Shown here: positions 1-7,433 of the stretch, in pieces
Numbering within the stretch: the first letter of the stretch is position 1
Layout: every line of letters starts with the position of its first letter
Source: Roseomonas sp.
GTDB taxonomy: Bacteria > Pseudomonadota > Alphaproteobacteria > Acetobacterales > Acetobacteraceae
Length of the DNA: 53,004 nt
Reading direction: 5' to 3'
Assembly (NCBI GenBank): GCA_020249465.1
Contig: JADCFP010000119.1
Coordinates: forward strand, 1 to 53,004
Notes under the pieces: model-generated
Database searches by the model: none
What the model was told of the DNA's origin: nothing
The model's input: the letters and a program-made list of their open reading frames with translations, nothing else
Program-made: the position numbers and the translations under genes

Positions 1-659
1 GCGAGGAAGAAGGTCGAGGAATAAATGCCACCATTGTAAAACTTGAACGGCGCCAAGGTGTATTCCCAAGCCTGCAATGCGGTGAAAATCACGCCAAGCA
101 AAACCGTGAGCGTCAGCCCCCGGATCAGCCCCTTGCGATCATTGTTCAGCAGCGCGTGATGCGCCCAGGTGACCGTGCAGCCCGACAACAGCAGGATCAT
201 GGTGTTCAGGAAGGGCAGGTCGAAAGGATCGAAAGTGAGCGTGCCCTTGGGCGGCCATATCGCCACTTCGGCGCCCGAAACATGTTCCGGGAAAAATGCG
301 AAGTGGAAATAGGCCCAGAAGAAGGCCACGAAGAACATGACTTCTGAGGCGATGAACAACGTCATGCCATAGCGAAGCCCGATGCGCACGATCGGCGTAT
401 GCAGCCCCGGTGTTTGGCTTTCCTTCACCACATCGCGCCACCAGAAGAACATGGTGGCGAGAATACCGGCCAGGCCGATGAAGAACACAGCGCGACTACC
501 GTAATGCGCCCACAGAATGATGCCAAGCACCAAGGCGCCACCAGCAAAGGAACCCACCAAAGGCCAGGGTGATGGGTCAACCAGATGATAAGGGTGCTTA
601 TGCAGCGGCGGCGCTTCGCCCTCCGCCGTGGTTGCCTGTGCGTGAGATGTGCTTGCCAT
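1..659 (-). CDS. ctaE: Cytochrome c oxidase (aa3 type) subunit III, C-terminus beyond window
   Basis: Subunit III of the haem-copper oxidase in the inner membrane; it stabilises subunit I and binds lipid. The ATG at 659 gives a protein starting MASTSHAQ, and 219 codons are visible before the left edge. Seen: the family motif HPYHLVDPSPWP at about residues 22-33, hydrophobic helices, the conserved glutamate (E106) in SEVMFFVAFFWAYFH, and the TWAHHAL motif near residue 165. The family is usually about 260-290 residues, so roughly 50 or more are missing. It is the last visible gene of the cox operon, 120 bases downstream of ctaG. A GGACTGACA stretch just upstream of the ATG could serve as a weak ribosome-binding site. 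Confidence 0.95.
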   Translation of the reverse strand, partial: MASTSHAQATTAEGEAPPLHKHPYHLVDPSPWPLVGSFAGGALVLGIILWAHYGSRAVFFIGLAGILATMFFWWRDVVKESQTPGLHTPIVRIGLRYGMTLFIASEVMFFVAFFWAYFHFAFFPEHVSGAEVAIWPPKGTLTFDPFDLPFLNTMILLLSGCTVTWAHHALLNNDRKGLIRGLTLTVLLGVIFTALQAWEYTLAPFKFYNGGIYSSTFFL

Positions 660-779
660 TGTCAGTCCTGGTGCCTTCCTCGGTCACGGGCTTAGTGCCC
701 GAAACGGACGCCCGCATCAATCCTGAAACCGCCCCCGAAATCAAGCCCATGCGGCATGAAAACCGGTTTTATCCGCCAA

Positions 780-1409
780 TCAATTCTGCCTTGTGTTGAC
801 ACGCCCAACATGAGGCCCGGCATTGGCCAGCGCGCCTGCCTTTTTCGCATCTTCCATGGTGCGGAAGAAACTATAAGAAAGTGTGATGGTGGTGATGTCG
901 CGCGTGCTGGGATCCTCGGCAATGCGGGGATCCACCCAGAAGGTGACCGGCATATCCACACGCTCATTCGGTGTCAGGGTTTGTTCATCAAAGCAGAAGC
1001 AGGCGATCTTGTGGAAATAGCGCCCGACCTTCTCCGGCGTTACATTATAGGTAGAAACCCCCGTGACCGGCGCATCAGAGCGATTGGTGGCGGAATAGAA
1101 GGCAAGGCCTTCTTCACCAAGCCGCAGCGTCACGCTGGTTTGTTCGGGCATGAAGCGCCAGGGCAGTTGTGGATGTGTGGTGGCGTTGAAGCGGATGGTG
1201 ATCTGCCGATCGCCAGCCGCGCCGGGTGCTGCCGCGCTGCGTTGCGTGGTGCCACCAAAGCCGGTGACGCGACAGAACAGATCGTAAAGCGGCACGGCGG
1301 CGAAGGAAAGACCGACCATGAAGGTCACCAGCCCGGCTGCTGCAAGCCCGGTGCGCTTGTTCCGTCTTGCGAGTTCCGCCTTGCGCTGATCCTGTTCCAT
1401 GGGGGACAT
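780..1409 (-). CDS. ctaG: Cytochrome c oxidase assembly protein CtaG/Cox11
   Basis: Copper chaperone that delivers copper to the CuB site of subunit I; it is anchored in the inner membrane with its copper domain in the periplasm. The 209-residue protein has one membrane segment at about residues 20-42, the conserved YDLFCRVTG (Cys46) and the copper-binding CFCF motif (Cys137, Cys139). Length is normal for the family (about 190-210). The frame is open further upstream, but ATG 1409 has GAGGAG about 7 bases ahead of it, so I start there; ATG 1400 is the alternative. It follows the 42-codon ORF by 22 bases in the same operon. Confidence 0.95.
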   Translation of the reverse strand: MSPMEQDQRKAELARRNKRTGLAAAGLVTFMVGLSFAAVPLYDLFCRVTGFGGTTQRSAAAPGAAGDRQITIRFNATTHPQLPWRFMPEQTSVTLRLGEEGLAFYSATNRSDAPVTGVSTYNVTPEKVGRYFHKIACFCFDEQTLTPNERVDMPVTFWVDPRIAEDPSTRDITTITLSYSFFRTMEDAKKAGALANAGPHVGRVNTRQN

Positions 1410-1431
1410 GTGGGAAGCTCCTCGCCGCCGC

Positions 1432-1560
1432 TCAAGCCCGAAGCAGGCGCGCAATGCCGATGAAATAGAACAGCACCGAAAGCCCAACCAATACCAAGAG
1501 CAGGGCGATATTGCGCCCGCGCCGACGCTTTTCGAATATCGCGCGTTCTTCCGGGGTCAT
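1432..1560 (-). CDS. Small single-span membrane protein of the cox operon (CoxF-like)
   Basis: A 42-residue ORF starting MTPEERAIFEKRRRGRN. It has a charged N-terminus with a basic run (KRRRGR), then one hydrophobic helix (about residues 18-36) and a short basic tail. Its ATG overlaps the stop of ctaB as ATGA, which strongly suggests real, coupled translation. Small proteins of this layout commonly sit between ctaB and ctaG in alphaproteobacterial cox operons, where they are sometimes annotated CoxF. The function is not established here; a role in oxidase assembly or as a small subunit is inferred only from position. Confidence 0.8.
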   Translation of the reverse strand: MTPEERAIFEKRRRGRNIALLLVLVGLSVLFYFIGIARLLRA

Positions 1561-2510
1561 GGCGACAGGATCAGCTTTTCAGCGGCTAGCACGGCGAAAA
1601 GCGCAAACAGATAAGTCAACGAAAAGCGGAAGCATTTCTTGGCCGCCTTGTCGCCGGCAAGGCTGCGGCCTTCTCCGTCCTGCGGCTCGCGCAGCACAGC
1701 GACGGCATGGCGAATGAAATTCAGGCCGAGCAGTGCCGCAATCACGCCATAGACCGGGCCGGAAAAGCCGATCAGCCAGGGCGCCATCCCAAGCGGCGCC
1801 AGGACCAGCGTGTAGTACAGTATCTGCTTGCGGGTTTCGCGCGCGCCTGCGGTCACGGGCAGCATCGGCACGCCGGCCTTGGCGTAATCCTCATGCGCCC
1901 AAAGCGACAGCGCCCAGAAATGCGGCGGCGTCCAGATGAAGATGATGGCGAAAAGAATGATCGGCACCAGCGTGATGTCACCGGTTACCGCGGCCCAGCC
2001 GATCAGCGGCGGGAAGGCGCCGGCAGCACCGCCAATGACGATATTCTGCGGCGTGCGGCGCTTCAGCCACATGGTATAAACCACCACATAGAACAGGATG
2101 GAAAAGCCCAGCACGCCAGCGGCCAGGTAATTGGTCGCAAAGGCCATCACCACGACAGAACCGACACCAAGCAAAATGCCAAAGCCAAGCGCGGCATCCG
2201 GCGCGATGCGCCCGGCGGGAATGGGACGGCGCGCCGTACGGCGCATCACCGCATCAATATCACGGTCATACCACATATTAATGGCGCCAGAGGCACCCGC
2301 CGCCACCGCGATGCAGAGAATGGCAATCGCTGCCAGCACCGGATGCAAATGCCCCGGCGCCACCAGAAGCCCGGCGACCGCGCTGAATACCACCAGCGAC
2401 ATGACGCGCGGCTTGAGCAGCGCGACCCAGTCGCGCACCTCCGAGATATTGTAGGAAACAGGAAGGGGGGCCGCGCCCCCCTTGCCGTTTTCGATGACTG
2501 AATCGCTCAT
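1557..2510 (-). CDS. ctaB: Haem O synthase (protoheme IX farnesyltransferase)
   Basis: Transfers a farnesyl group to haem b to make haem O, the precursor of haem A for the oxidase. The 317-residue polytopic protein contains the UbiA-superfamily aspartate motif NMWYDRDIDAVMRRTARRP (about residues 78-96) and a second polar motif near WTPPHFWALS. Multiple hydrophobic helices cover the rest. Length and architecture match CtaB/CyoE. It lies 24 bases downstream of ctaD, and its stop overlaps the next small ORF. Start ATG 2510 gives MSDSVIENGK; the ribosome-binding site is weak (TGGGGTT). Confidence 0.96.
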   Translation of the reverse strand: MSDSVIENGKGGAAPLPVSYNISEVRDWVALLKPRVMSLVVFSAVAGLLVAPGHLHPVLAAIAILCIAVAAGASGAINMWYDRDIDAVMRRTARRPIPAGRIAPDAALGFGILLGVGSVVVMAFATNYLAAGVLGFSILFYVVVYTMWLKRRTPQNIVIGGAAGAFPPLIGWAAVTGDITLVPIILFAIIFIWTPPHFWALSLWAHEDYAKAGVPMLPVTAGARETRKQILYYTLVLAPLGMAPWLIGFSGPVYGVIAALLGLNFIRHAVAVLREPQDGEGRSLAGDKAAKKCFRFSLTYLFALFAVLAAEKLILSP

Positions 2511-2534
2511 CGTAACCCCATAGGCCTCGCGGCC

Positions 2535-4130
2535 TTACCGCATACGAGGAAGTTCCTCAAAGGTGTGGAAGGGCGGCGGAGACGCCACTTGCCATTCCAG
2601 GGTGGTCGCACCTTCGCCCCAGGGATTGGCCGCCGCCTTGGCGCCCGACCGCATGGTTACCCAGACGATGTAGAAGAAGAAGACAAAGGAAGCGACCGAA
2701 ATGACCGACCCGATGGAGGCAACGAAATTCCACCCCCAGAAGGCTTCCGGATAATCCGGATAGCGGCGCGGCATGCCCTGATTGCCCGAGAAATGCATCG
2801 GGAAGAAGGTCAGGTTCACGCCGATAAAGGTCATCCAGAAGTGGATCTTGCCAAGCGTCTCAGGATATTGCCGCCCACACATCTTGCCGATCCAGTAATA
2901 GAAGCCGGCATAGATTGAGAATACCGCACCAAGCGACAGCACGTAATGGAAATGCGCAACCACGTAATAGGTGTTGTGCAGGATCTGATCGATACCCGCA
3001 TTGGCGAGCACCACACCCGTCACGCCACCCACGGTAAAGAGGAAGATGAAGCCCACCGCGAAGAGCATGGGCGTATCCATCCTGATGGACCCGCCCCACA
3101 TGGTCGCGATCCAGGAGAAGATCTTCACCCCCGTCGGCACCGCGATCACCATCGTGGCCGCCATGAAGTAAGCGCGCGTGTCCACATCCATGCCGGAAGT
3201 GTACATATGATGCGCCCAGACAATGAAGCCGACAAAGCCGATCGCCACCATGGCGTAAGCCATACCGAGGTAACCGAACACCGGCTTCCGGCTGAAGGTG
3301 GAGATGATATGGCTGATGATGCCGAAGCCCGGCAGGATCATGATGTAGACTTCCGGATGGCCGAAGAACCAGAACAGATGCTGGAACAGCACCGGGTCAC
3401 CACCGCCTTCAGGGCGGAAGAAGGCCGTGCCGAAATTGCGGTCCGTGATCAACATGGTGATGGCGCCCGCCAGCACCGGCACCGCCAGCAGCAGCAGGAA
3501 GGCCGTGACCAGCATGGACCAAACGAACAGCGGCATCTTGTGCAAGGTCATGCCAGGGGCGCGCATGTTGAAGATGGTGGTGATGAAATTGGCCGCACCC
3601 ATGATGGATGAAGCACCCGCCAAATGCAGGGAGAACAGCGCCAGATCCATCGCCGGGCCGGAATGGAAGGTGCTGTCGGACAGCGGCGGATAGATCGTCC
3701 AGCCCGCGCCAGGGCCTTCGCCCACGAAAAGGCTCGCCGCCAGCAGCAGGAAGGCCGGCACCAGCAGCCAGAAGGAGATATTGTTCATGCGCGGGAAGGC
3801 CATATCCGGCGCCCCGATCATGATCGGCACGAACCAATTGCCGAAACCGCCGATCAGCGCGGGCATGACCACAAAGAACACCATGATCAGGCCATGAGCC
3901 GAGATATAGGCGTTCCACATCTGGCCATCAGAGAAAATCTGCATGCCGGGATACATGAGCTCCAGGCGCATCAGCAGCGAAATGCCGATCCCCACCACCG
4001 CCGCTACGAGCGAGAAGATGATGTAGAGCGTGCCGATATCCTTGTGGTTCGTCGAAAAGAACCAGCGGGACACGAAGCCTGGCTTGTGATCGTGATGATC
4101 GTCGTGATGAGCGTGCGAAGCGGTTGCCAT
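2535..4130 (-). CDS. ctaD: Cytochrome c oxidase (aa3 type) subunit I
   Basis: Catalytic subunit that reduces oxygen at the haem a3-CuB centre and pumps protons. The 531-residue protein begins with a His-rich stretch ([15 protein letters not shown]) and has 12 predicted helices. Diagnostic motifs include [17 protein letters not shown] (CuB His and the His-Tyr crosslink), [18 protein letters not shown] (CuB histidines) and [17 protein letters not shown] (haem ligands). These place it in the A-type oxidases, consistent with haem A synthesis genes nearby. I start at ATG 4130 because GGAGAA lies about 8 bases upstream; an in-frame ATG at 4145 would add five residues. It follows ctaC by 24 bases. 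Confidence 0.98.
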   Translation of the reverse strand: MATASHAHHDDHHDHKPGFVSRWFFSTNHKDIGTLYIIFSLVAAVVGIGISLLMRLELMYPGMQIFSDGQMWNAYISAHGLIMVFFVVMPALIGGFGNWFVPIMIGAPDMAFPRMNNISFWLLVPAFLLLAASLFVGEGPGAGWTIYPPLSDSTFHSGPAMDLALFSLHLAGASSIMGAANFITTIFNMRAPGMTLHKMPLFVWSMLVTAFLLLLAVPVLAGAITMLITDRNFGTAFFRPEGGGDPVLFQHLFWFFGHPEVYIMILPGFGIISHIISTFSRKPVFGYLGMAYAMVAIGFVGFIVWAHHMYTSGMDVDTRAYFMAATMVIAVPTGVKIFSWIATMWGGSIRMDTPMLFAVGFIFLFTVGGVTGVVLANAGIDQILHNTYYVVAHFHYVLSLGAVFSIYAGFYYWIGKMCGRQYPETLGKIHFWMTFIGVNLTFFPMHFSGNQGMPRRYPDYPEAFWGWNFVASIGSVISVASFVFFFYIVWVTMRSGAKAAANPWGEGATTLEWQVASPPPFHTFEELPRMR

Positions 4131-4154
4131 GTTTGTCTTCTCCAAAACCGCGCC

Positions 4155-5063
4155 TTACCGGCGGGCCTCCGCGATCTGAAGTGATTCCTGTGAAGCGGGC
4201 GCGGCGGCAATCACCGGCGCACTGCCATCAGCCCGGGCAAAGCGCTTCTGCGCATCGGCAACCCAGGTGTCGAATTCCGCCCGCGGTACGGCGCGCACAG
4301 CAATCGGCATGAACCAGTGGTTCGTGCCACAAATCTGATTGCACTGCCCGTAGAAAATCCCGGGGCGATCGGCGCGCATCCAGGTTTCCAGCGTACGGCC
4401 GGGGATGGTGTATTTCTGCACGCCAAGCGCCGGCACGAAGAAGGAATGGATCACATCATGGCCGGTGGTCAGAATACGGATATTCGCGCCGACCGGGATG
4501 ACCAATTCATTATCCACATCCAATTTGAACAACTGTCCCGGCTTCAGATCAGCTTCCTGGACCGGGTAGCTGTCGAAGGTGAAGTTGCCGTGGTCGGAGT
4601 AGGTGTAGTTCCAATACCATTGCCGCCCCTGCACGGTGACCGTCATATCCGCATCAATCGCGCGATCCTGGAAATACAGCAGGCGGAAGGATGGAATGGC
4701 AATCACCACCAGGATCAGCACCGGGATCACCGTCCAGGCAATCTCAAGCCCGGTATGGTGGCTGGTCGTCGAAGGGGTCGGGTTGCGGTCCGCACTGAAG
4801 CGCCACACGCAATAGGCCAGCAGCACCAGCACGAAAATCGTAATGGCAACAATGATGAAGAACACTAGGCTGTTCAGCGAGGCGATTCGTTCCTTGATCA
4901 CACCGCCTGAGGGCTGCAAGCCCATGCCCCAGGGGGCAGGTGCGCCGACCATGCCCTCTGCCAGGGCCGGCAGCGCCAGCACCAAACCCATTGCCATCAC
5001 TGCCAGACCGGCGAAAAACCGGCCTGTGCCGAATGCCCGGCACTTTGCCTTGAAAACCTTCAT
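4155..5063 (-). CDS. ctaC: Cytochrome c oxidase subunit II with CuA site
   Basis: Receives electrons from cytochrome c through the binuclear CuA centre in the periplasm. The 302-residue protein has an N-terminal signal-like helix, two membrane helices (about 63-88 and 108-131) and a C-terminal cupredoxin domain. CuA ligands are visible: H206 and C241, C245, H249 and M252 within GQCNQICGTNHWFMPI. The residue between the cysteines that is normally Glu (CSELC or CSEIC) is Gln here (Q243); see findings. An AAGGGA ribosome-binding site precedes ATG 5063; a TTG one codon earlier is less likely. It is the first gene of the operon. Confidence 0.97.
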   Translation of the reverse strand: MKVFKAKCRAFGTGRFFAGLAVMAMGLVLALPALAEGMVGAPAPWGMGLQPSGGVIKERIASLNSLVFFIIVAITIFVLVLLAYCVWRFSADRNPTPSTTSHHTGLEIAWTVIPVLILVVIAIPSFRLLYFQDRAIDADMTVTVQGRQWYWNYTYSDHGNFTFDSYPVQEADLKPGQLFKLDVDNELVIPVGANIRILTTGHDVIHSFFVPALGVQKYTIPGRTLETWMRADRPGIFYGQCNQICGTNHWFMPIAVRAVPRAEFDTWVADAQKRFARADGSAPVIAAAPASQESLQIAEARR

Positions 5064-5232
5064 CAACCCATCCCTTATCGGTCGTGAAAATCACGCCGTT
5101 TCAAGATTTTAACCTTTGCTCCACGAAGGCGTCTGCCCCGGGAGTCTCGAACTTGGCCGGACCATAATGGTGCCTCCCGCACCGCACAAGGGCGGAGATG
5201 CGGAAAAGCGGCATAAACCATTCTTCGCCACC

Positions 5233-5556
5233 TCAAGCCTCCCCATCCGCGGCCTCTTCCTCACTGATGTGGTCAACCATGTCTGCGAGCATGGAGCGGA
5301 TATGCTCATCGCCGACCACATAGAAAACCTGCCGCCCGCGTCGATCCGCCTGTAACAAGCGCGCCGCGCGCAGAAGACGCAGATGGTGTGAGACGAGCGA
5401 TGCGGAAAGGCCCAGCTTCTCAGCCATTTCATTCACCGCCGCCGGCGCATCCCGGCAGGCCAGGATGATCTTCAGGCGCGTCGGGTCGCTCATCAGCCGA
5501 AAGGTCTCGGCCAATTCCACCACCAAATCATCACCAATCCGAAAACGCCCGCGCAT
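5233..5556 (-). CDS. ArsR/SmtB-family metal-sensing repressor
   Basis: A 107-residue winged-helix repressor of the ArsR family, divergent from the metal ABC importer. The DNA-recognition helix is seen as GLSASLVSHHLRLLRAARLL (about 49-68). The C-terminal helix carries D83, H85, H96 and E99 with the spacing D-x-H-x10-H-x2-E, which matches the alpha-5 metal site of SmtB, ZiaR and CzrA (zinc, cobalt or nickel sensors). A lone Cys34 sits near the alpha-3 position. Family members normally bind DNA without metal and release it on binding. Regulation of the divergent importer is an inference, supported by a palindrome at 5705. The ribosome-binding site is weak. Confidence 0.9.
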   Translation of the reverse strand: MRGRFRIGDDLVVELAETFRLMSDPTRLKIILACRDAPAAVNEMAEKLGLSASLVSHHLRLLRAARLLQADRRGRQVFYVVGDEHIRSMLADMVDHISEEEAADGEA

Positions 5557-5703
5557 GGGATCATCGCCGCTGTTTCACGCCGAACATGGCGTCGGCAGGT
5601 TGTGTTCCGCAAGGTATGGCCACGCAAGGACTTGACGAAGGCACGGGCAGGGCCAAGCTTGGTTCTACAATAAACCACTGAAAAACAAGGAATATGTGCA
5701 GAA

Positions 5704-6675
5704 ATGAACAGGTGTTCAGCCATTGGCAGGCGGGGCCTTGGCCTTGGCCTTTTGGCGCTGACGCCCATCACGGCGCTGGCCCAGAACCGCACCCAGCCCC
5801 GCGCGCTGTCAACCGTTGCGATGGTGGGCGATCTGGTACGCGAGATCGGTGGAGACAGCATCCGCGCCGAAACCCTGATCGGGGAAGGCGTGGACCCGCA
5901 TCTGTTTCGCCCGACCCGGGCCGATACGGCGCGGCTGCTGGCCGCCGATATCATCTTCGCCAATGGCCATCGGCTGGAAGGGCGCATGGGCGATGTGCTG
6001 GCCCGCGCCGCTGCCAATGGCAAACCGGTGGTCATGGTGGCGGAAAGCCTGCCGCGCGCGAGCCTCCGCGCCAATCCGGACTACCCTGATGCGGCCGACC
6101 CGCATGTCTGGATGGACCCGGTTTTGTGGGCCGAAGCGGCGGGCAGCATCGCCACCGGGCTTTCTCGGCTGATCCCCGACCAAGCCAATGTTTTCGCCGC
6201 CAACCTGGCCGCGCTGCTCAGCCGCCTTGCCGCCCTGCATGAATATGGCGCGCGGGTCATGGGCAGCATCCCGCCACGCCAGCGCCTTTTGGTCACTGCG
6301 CATGATGCCTTCGGCTATTTCTCCGCGCGATACGGGCTGGAAGTGGACAGTATCCAGGGGCTTTCCACCGAATCGGAAGCGAACCTCGCGCGGATTGAGG
6401 CCATCGTGCGCAGCCTGGTGGAACGGCGCATCCCGGCGGTCTTTGCCGAAACCTCGGTCCCTGATCGCGCCGTGCGTGCCTTGATTGAAGGCGCCGGGGC
6501 ACGCGGGCAGCGTGTGGCCTTGGGCGGCACATTGTTTTCCGATTCGATGGGCAAGCCCGGCACTTATGAGGGCTCCTATCACGGCATGCTTGACCATAAC
6601 TTCACCAGCATTGCCCGCGCCCTGGGTGGGGAAGCACCGGCACGCGGCATGCTGGGCAGGCTTGGTGCCGCATGA
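5704..6675 (+). CDS. Zn/Mn ABC transporter substrate-binding protein (ZnuA/TroA type)
   Basis: Periplasmic cluster A-I metal-binding protein that delivers zinc or manganese to the ABC importer. The 323-residue protein has an N-terminal signal (basic RRGLGLGLLAL, cleavage near ALAQ). The four metal ligands appear at H66 (VDPHLF), H134 (DPHVWMDP), H200 (TAHDAFGYF) and D280 (TLFSDSMG). These positions match TroA-like proteins. Histidine at the third position is the ZnuA/TroA pattern, whereas Mn-specific PsaA has Glu there, so zinc or mixed zinc/manganese is more likely. No long His-rich loop is present. The start ATG 5704 lies inside the predicted operator; an AAGGAA about 12 bases upstream may be the ribosome-binding site. 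Confidence 0.93.
   Translation: MNRCSAIGRRGLGLGLLALTPITALAQNRTQPRALSTVAMVGDLVREIGGDSIRAETLIGEGVDPHLFRPTRADTARLLAADIIFANGHRLEGRMGDVLARAAANGKPVVMVAESLPRASLRANPDYPDAADPHVWMDPVLWAEAAGSIATGLSRLIPDQANVFAANLAALLSRLAALHEYGARVMGSIPPRQRLLVTAHDAFGYFSARYGLEVDSIQGLSTESEANLARIEAIVRSLVERRIPAVFAETSVPDRAVRALIEGAGARGQRVALGGTLFSDSMGKPGTYEGSYHGMLDHNFTSIARALGGEAPARGMLGRLGAA
5705..5718. promoter_or_regulatory. Candidate ArsR/SmtB-type operator palindrome
   Basis: The sequence TGAACA-GG-TGTTCA is a perfect 14-base inverted repeat. It resembles the TGAA-N6-TTCA core of SmtB/CzrA-type operators. It covers the start codon and codons 2-5 of the binding-protein gene, so a bound repressor would block transcription or translation initiation of the importer. 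The regulator gene lies 150 bases away on the opposite strand. Binding is inferred, not shown. Confidence 0.5.
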
Positions 6676-7433
6676 GCATCGCAGCGCCCGCACCGCTCGC
6701 CATCACGCATCTGACGGTCGCTTATGGCGACAAGACGGTGCTTTGGGACATCACCTGGCAGGCAGCAGCAGGGCTGACGGCGATTGTCGGGCCGAATGGC
6801 GCGGGCAAATCCACGCTACTGCGCGCCGCGCTCGGCCTGATCCCGAGCATCGCCGGCGAAGCGCGATTCTTTGGCCGCAAGCTGGATGAGGTGCGCAACC
6901 GCGTCGGTTATCTGCCGCAACGTGCCTCGGTGGATTGGGATTTTCCGGCAACCGCGCTCGATGTCGTCTGCATGTCGCGCTATCCGCGCATGCGCTGGTG
7001 GGGGCGCGTGCCGAAAGCGGAACGGGACGCGGCGCGCGCTGCCTTGGATCAGGTCGGCTTGGCGGAGCTGGCGGATCGGCAAATCGGGCGGCTATCAGGC
7101 GGCCAGCAGCAGCGCGTGTTTCTGGCGCGTGCGCTGGCGCAGGATGCTGACCTGTATCTGATGGATGAACCCTTCGCCGCGGTTGATGCAGCAACGGAAC
7201 AGGCGATCATCGCCGTGCTGCGCCGCGTGGTGGCAACGGGGCGGAGCGTGATTGCCGTACATCATGATCTTTCAACCGTGCCGGCCTATTTCGATCAGGT
7301 GCTGCTGCTGAATGGCCGCGCGGTCGCCGCCGGTCCTGTGAAATCCGCCTTCACACCGGATTCAATTGCGCGCGCCTATGGCGGGCGGTTGAATGTACTT
7401 GAACAGGCTGTGGCGGAAGGCGGGCTAAGGTGA
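6672..7433 (+). CDS. Zn/Mn ABC transporter ATP-binding protein
   Basis: Cytoplasmic ATPase that powers the metal importer. The 253-residue protein has Walker A GPNGAGKST (40-48), a Q-loop in LPQRA (about 81-85), signature LSGGQQQR (141-148), Walker B LYLMDEP (161-167) and the switch histidine in AVHHDLS. This is the ZnuC/MntA/TroB type. Its ATG overlaps the stop of the binding-protein gene (ATGA), and its end overlaps the permease start, so the operon is translationally coupled. Metal specificity cannot be told from this subunit. Confidence 0.95.
   Translation: MSIAAPAPLAITHLTVAYGDKTVLWDITWQAAAGLTAIVGPNGAGKSTLLRAALGLIPSIAGEARFFGRKLDEVRNRVGYLPQRASVDWDFPATALDVVCMSRYPRMRWWGRVPKAERDAARAALDQVGLAELADRQIGRLSGGQQQRVFLARALAQDADLYLMDEPFAAVDAATEQAIIAVLRRVVATGRSVIAVHHDLSTVPAYFDQVLLLNGRAVAAGPVKSAFTPDSIARAYGGRLNVLEQAVAEGGLR

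Noticed and set aside
759-770. AAAACCGGTTTT palindrome between ctaG and ctaE
   Set aside because: A 12-base palindrome in the middle of an operon with no matching regulator; it is too short to claim as an operator or terminator.
1707-2501. Long antisense ORFs opposite ctaB, ctaD, ftsZ, murC and other core genes
   Set aside because: They mirror the high-GC codon pattern of the real genes, have Arg/His-rich products without motifs, and lack sensible starts.
5694-6089. An overlapping plus-strand ORF starting at ATG 5694 with AAGG just before it
   Set aside because: Its product has no family features, and the frame from 5704 encodes a complete metal-binding protein with all four ligands. It could at most act as a short leader overlap.
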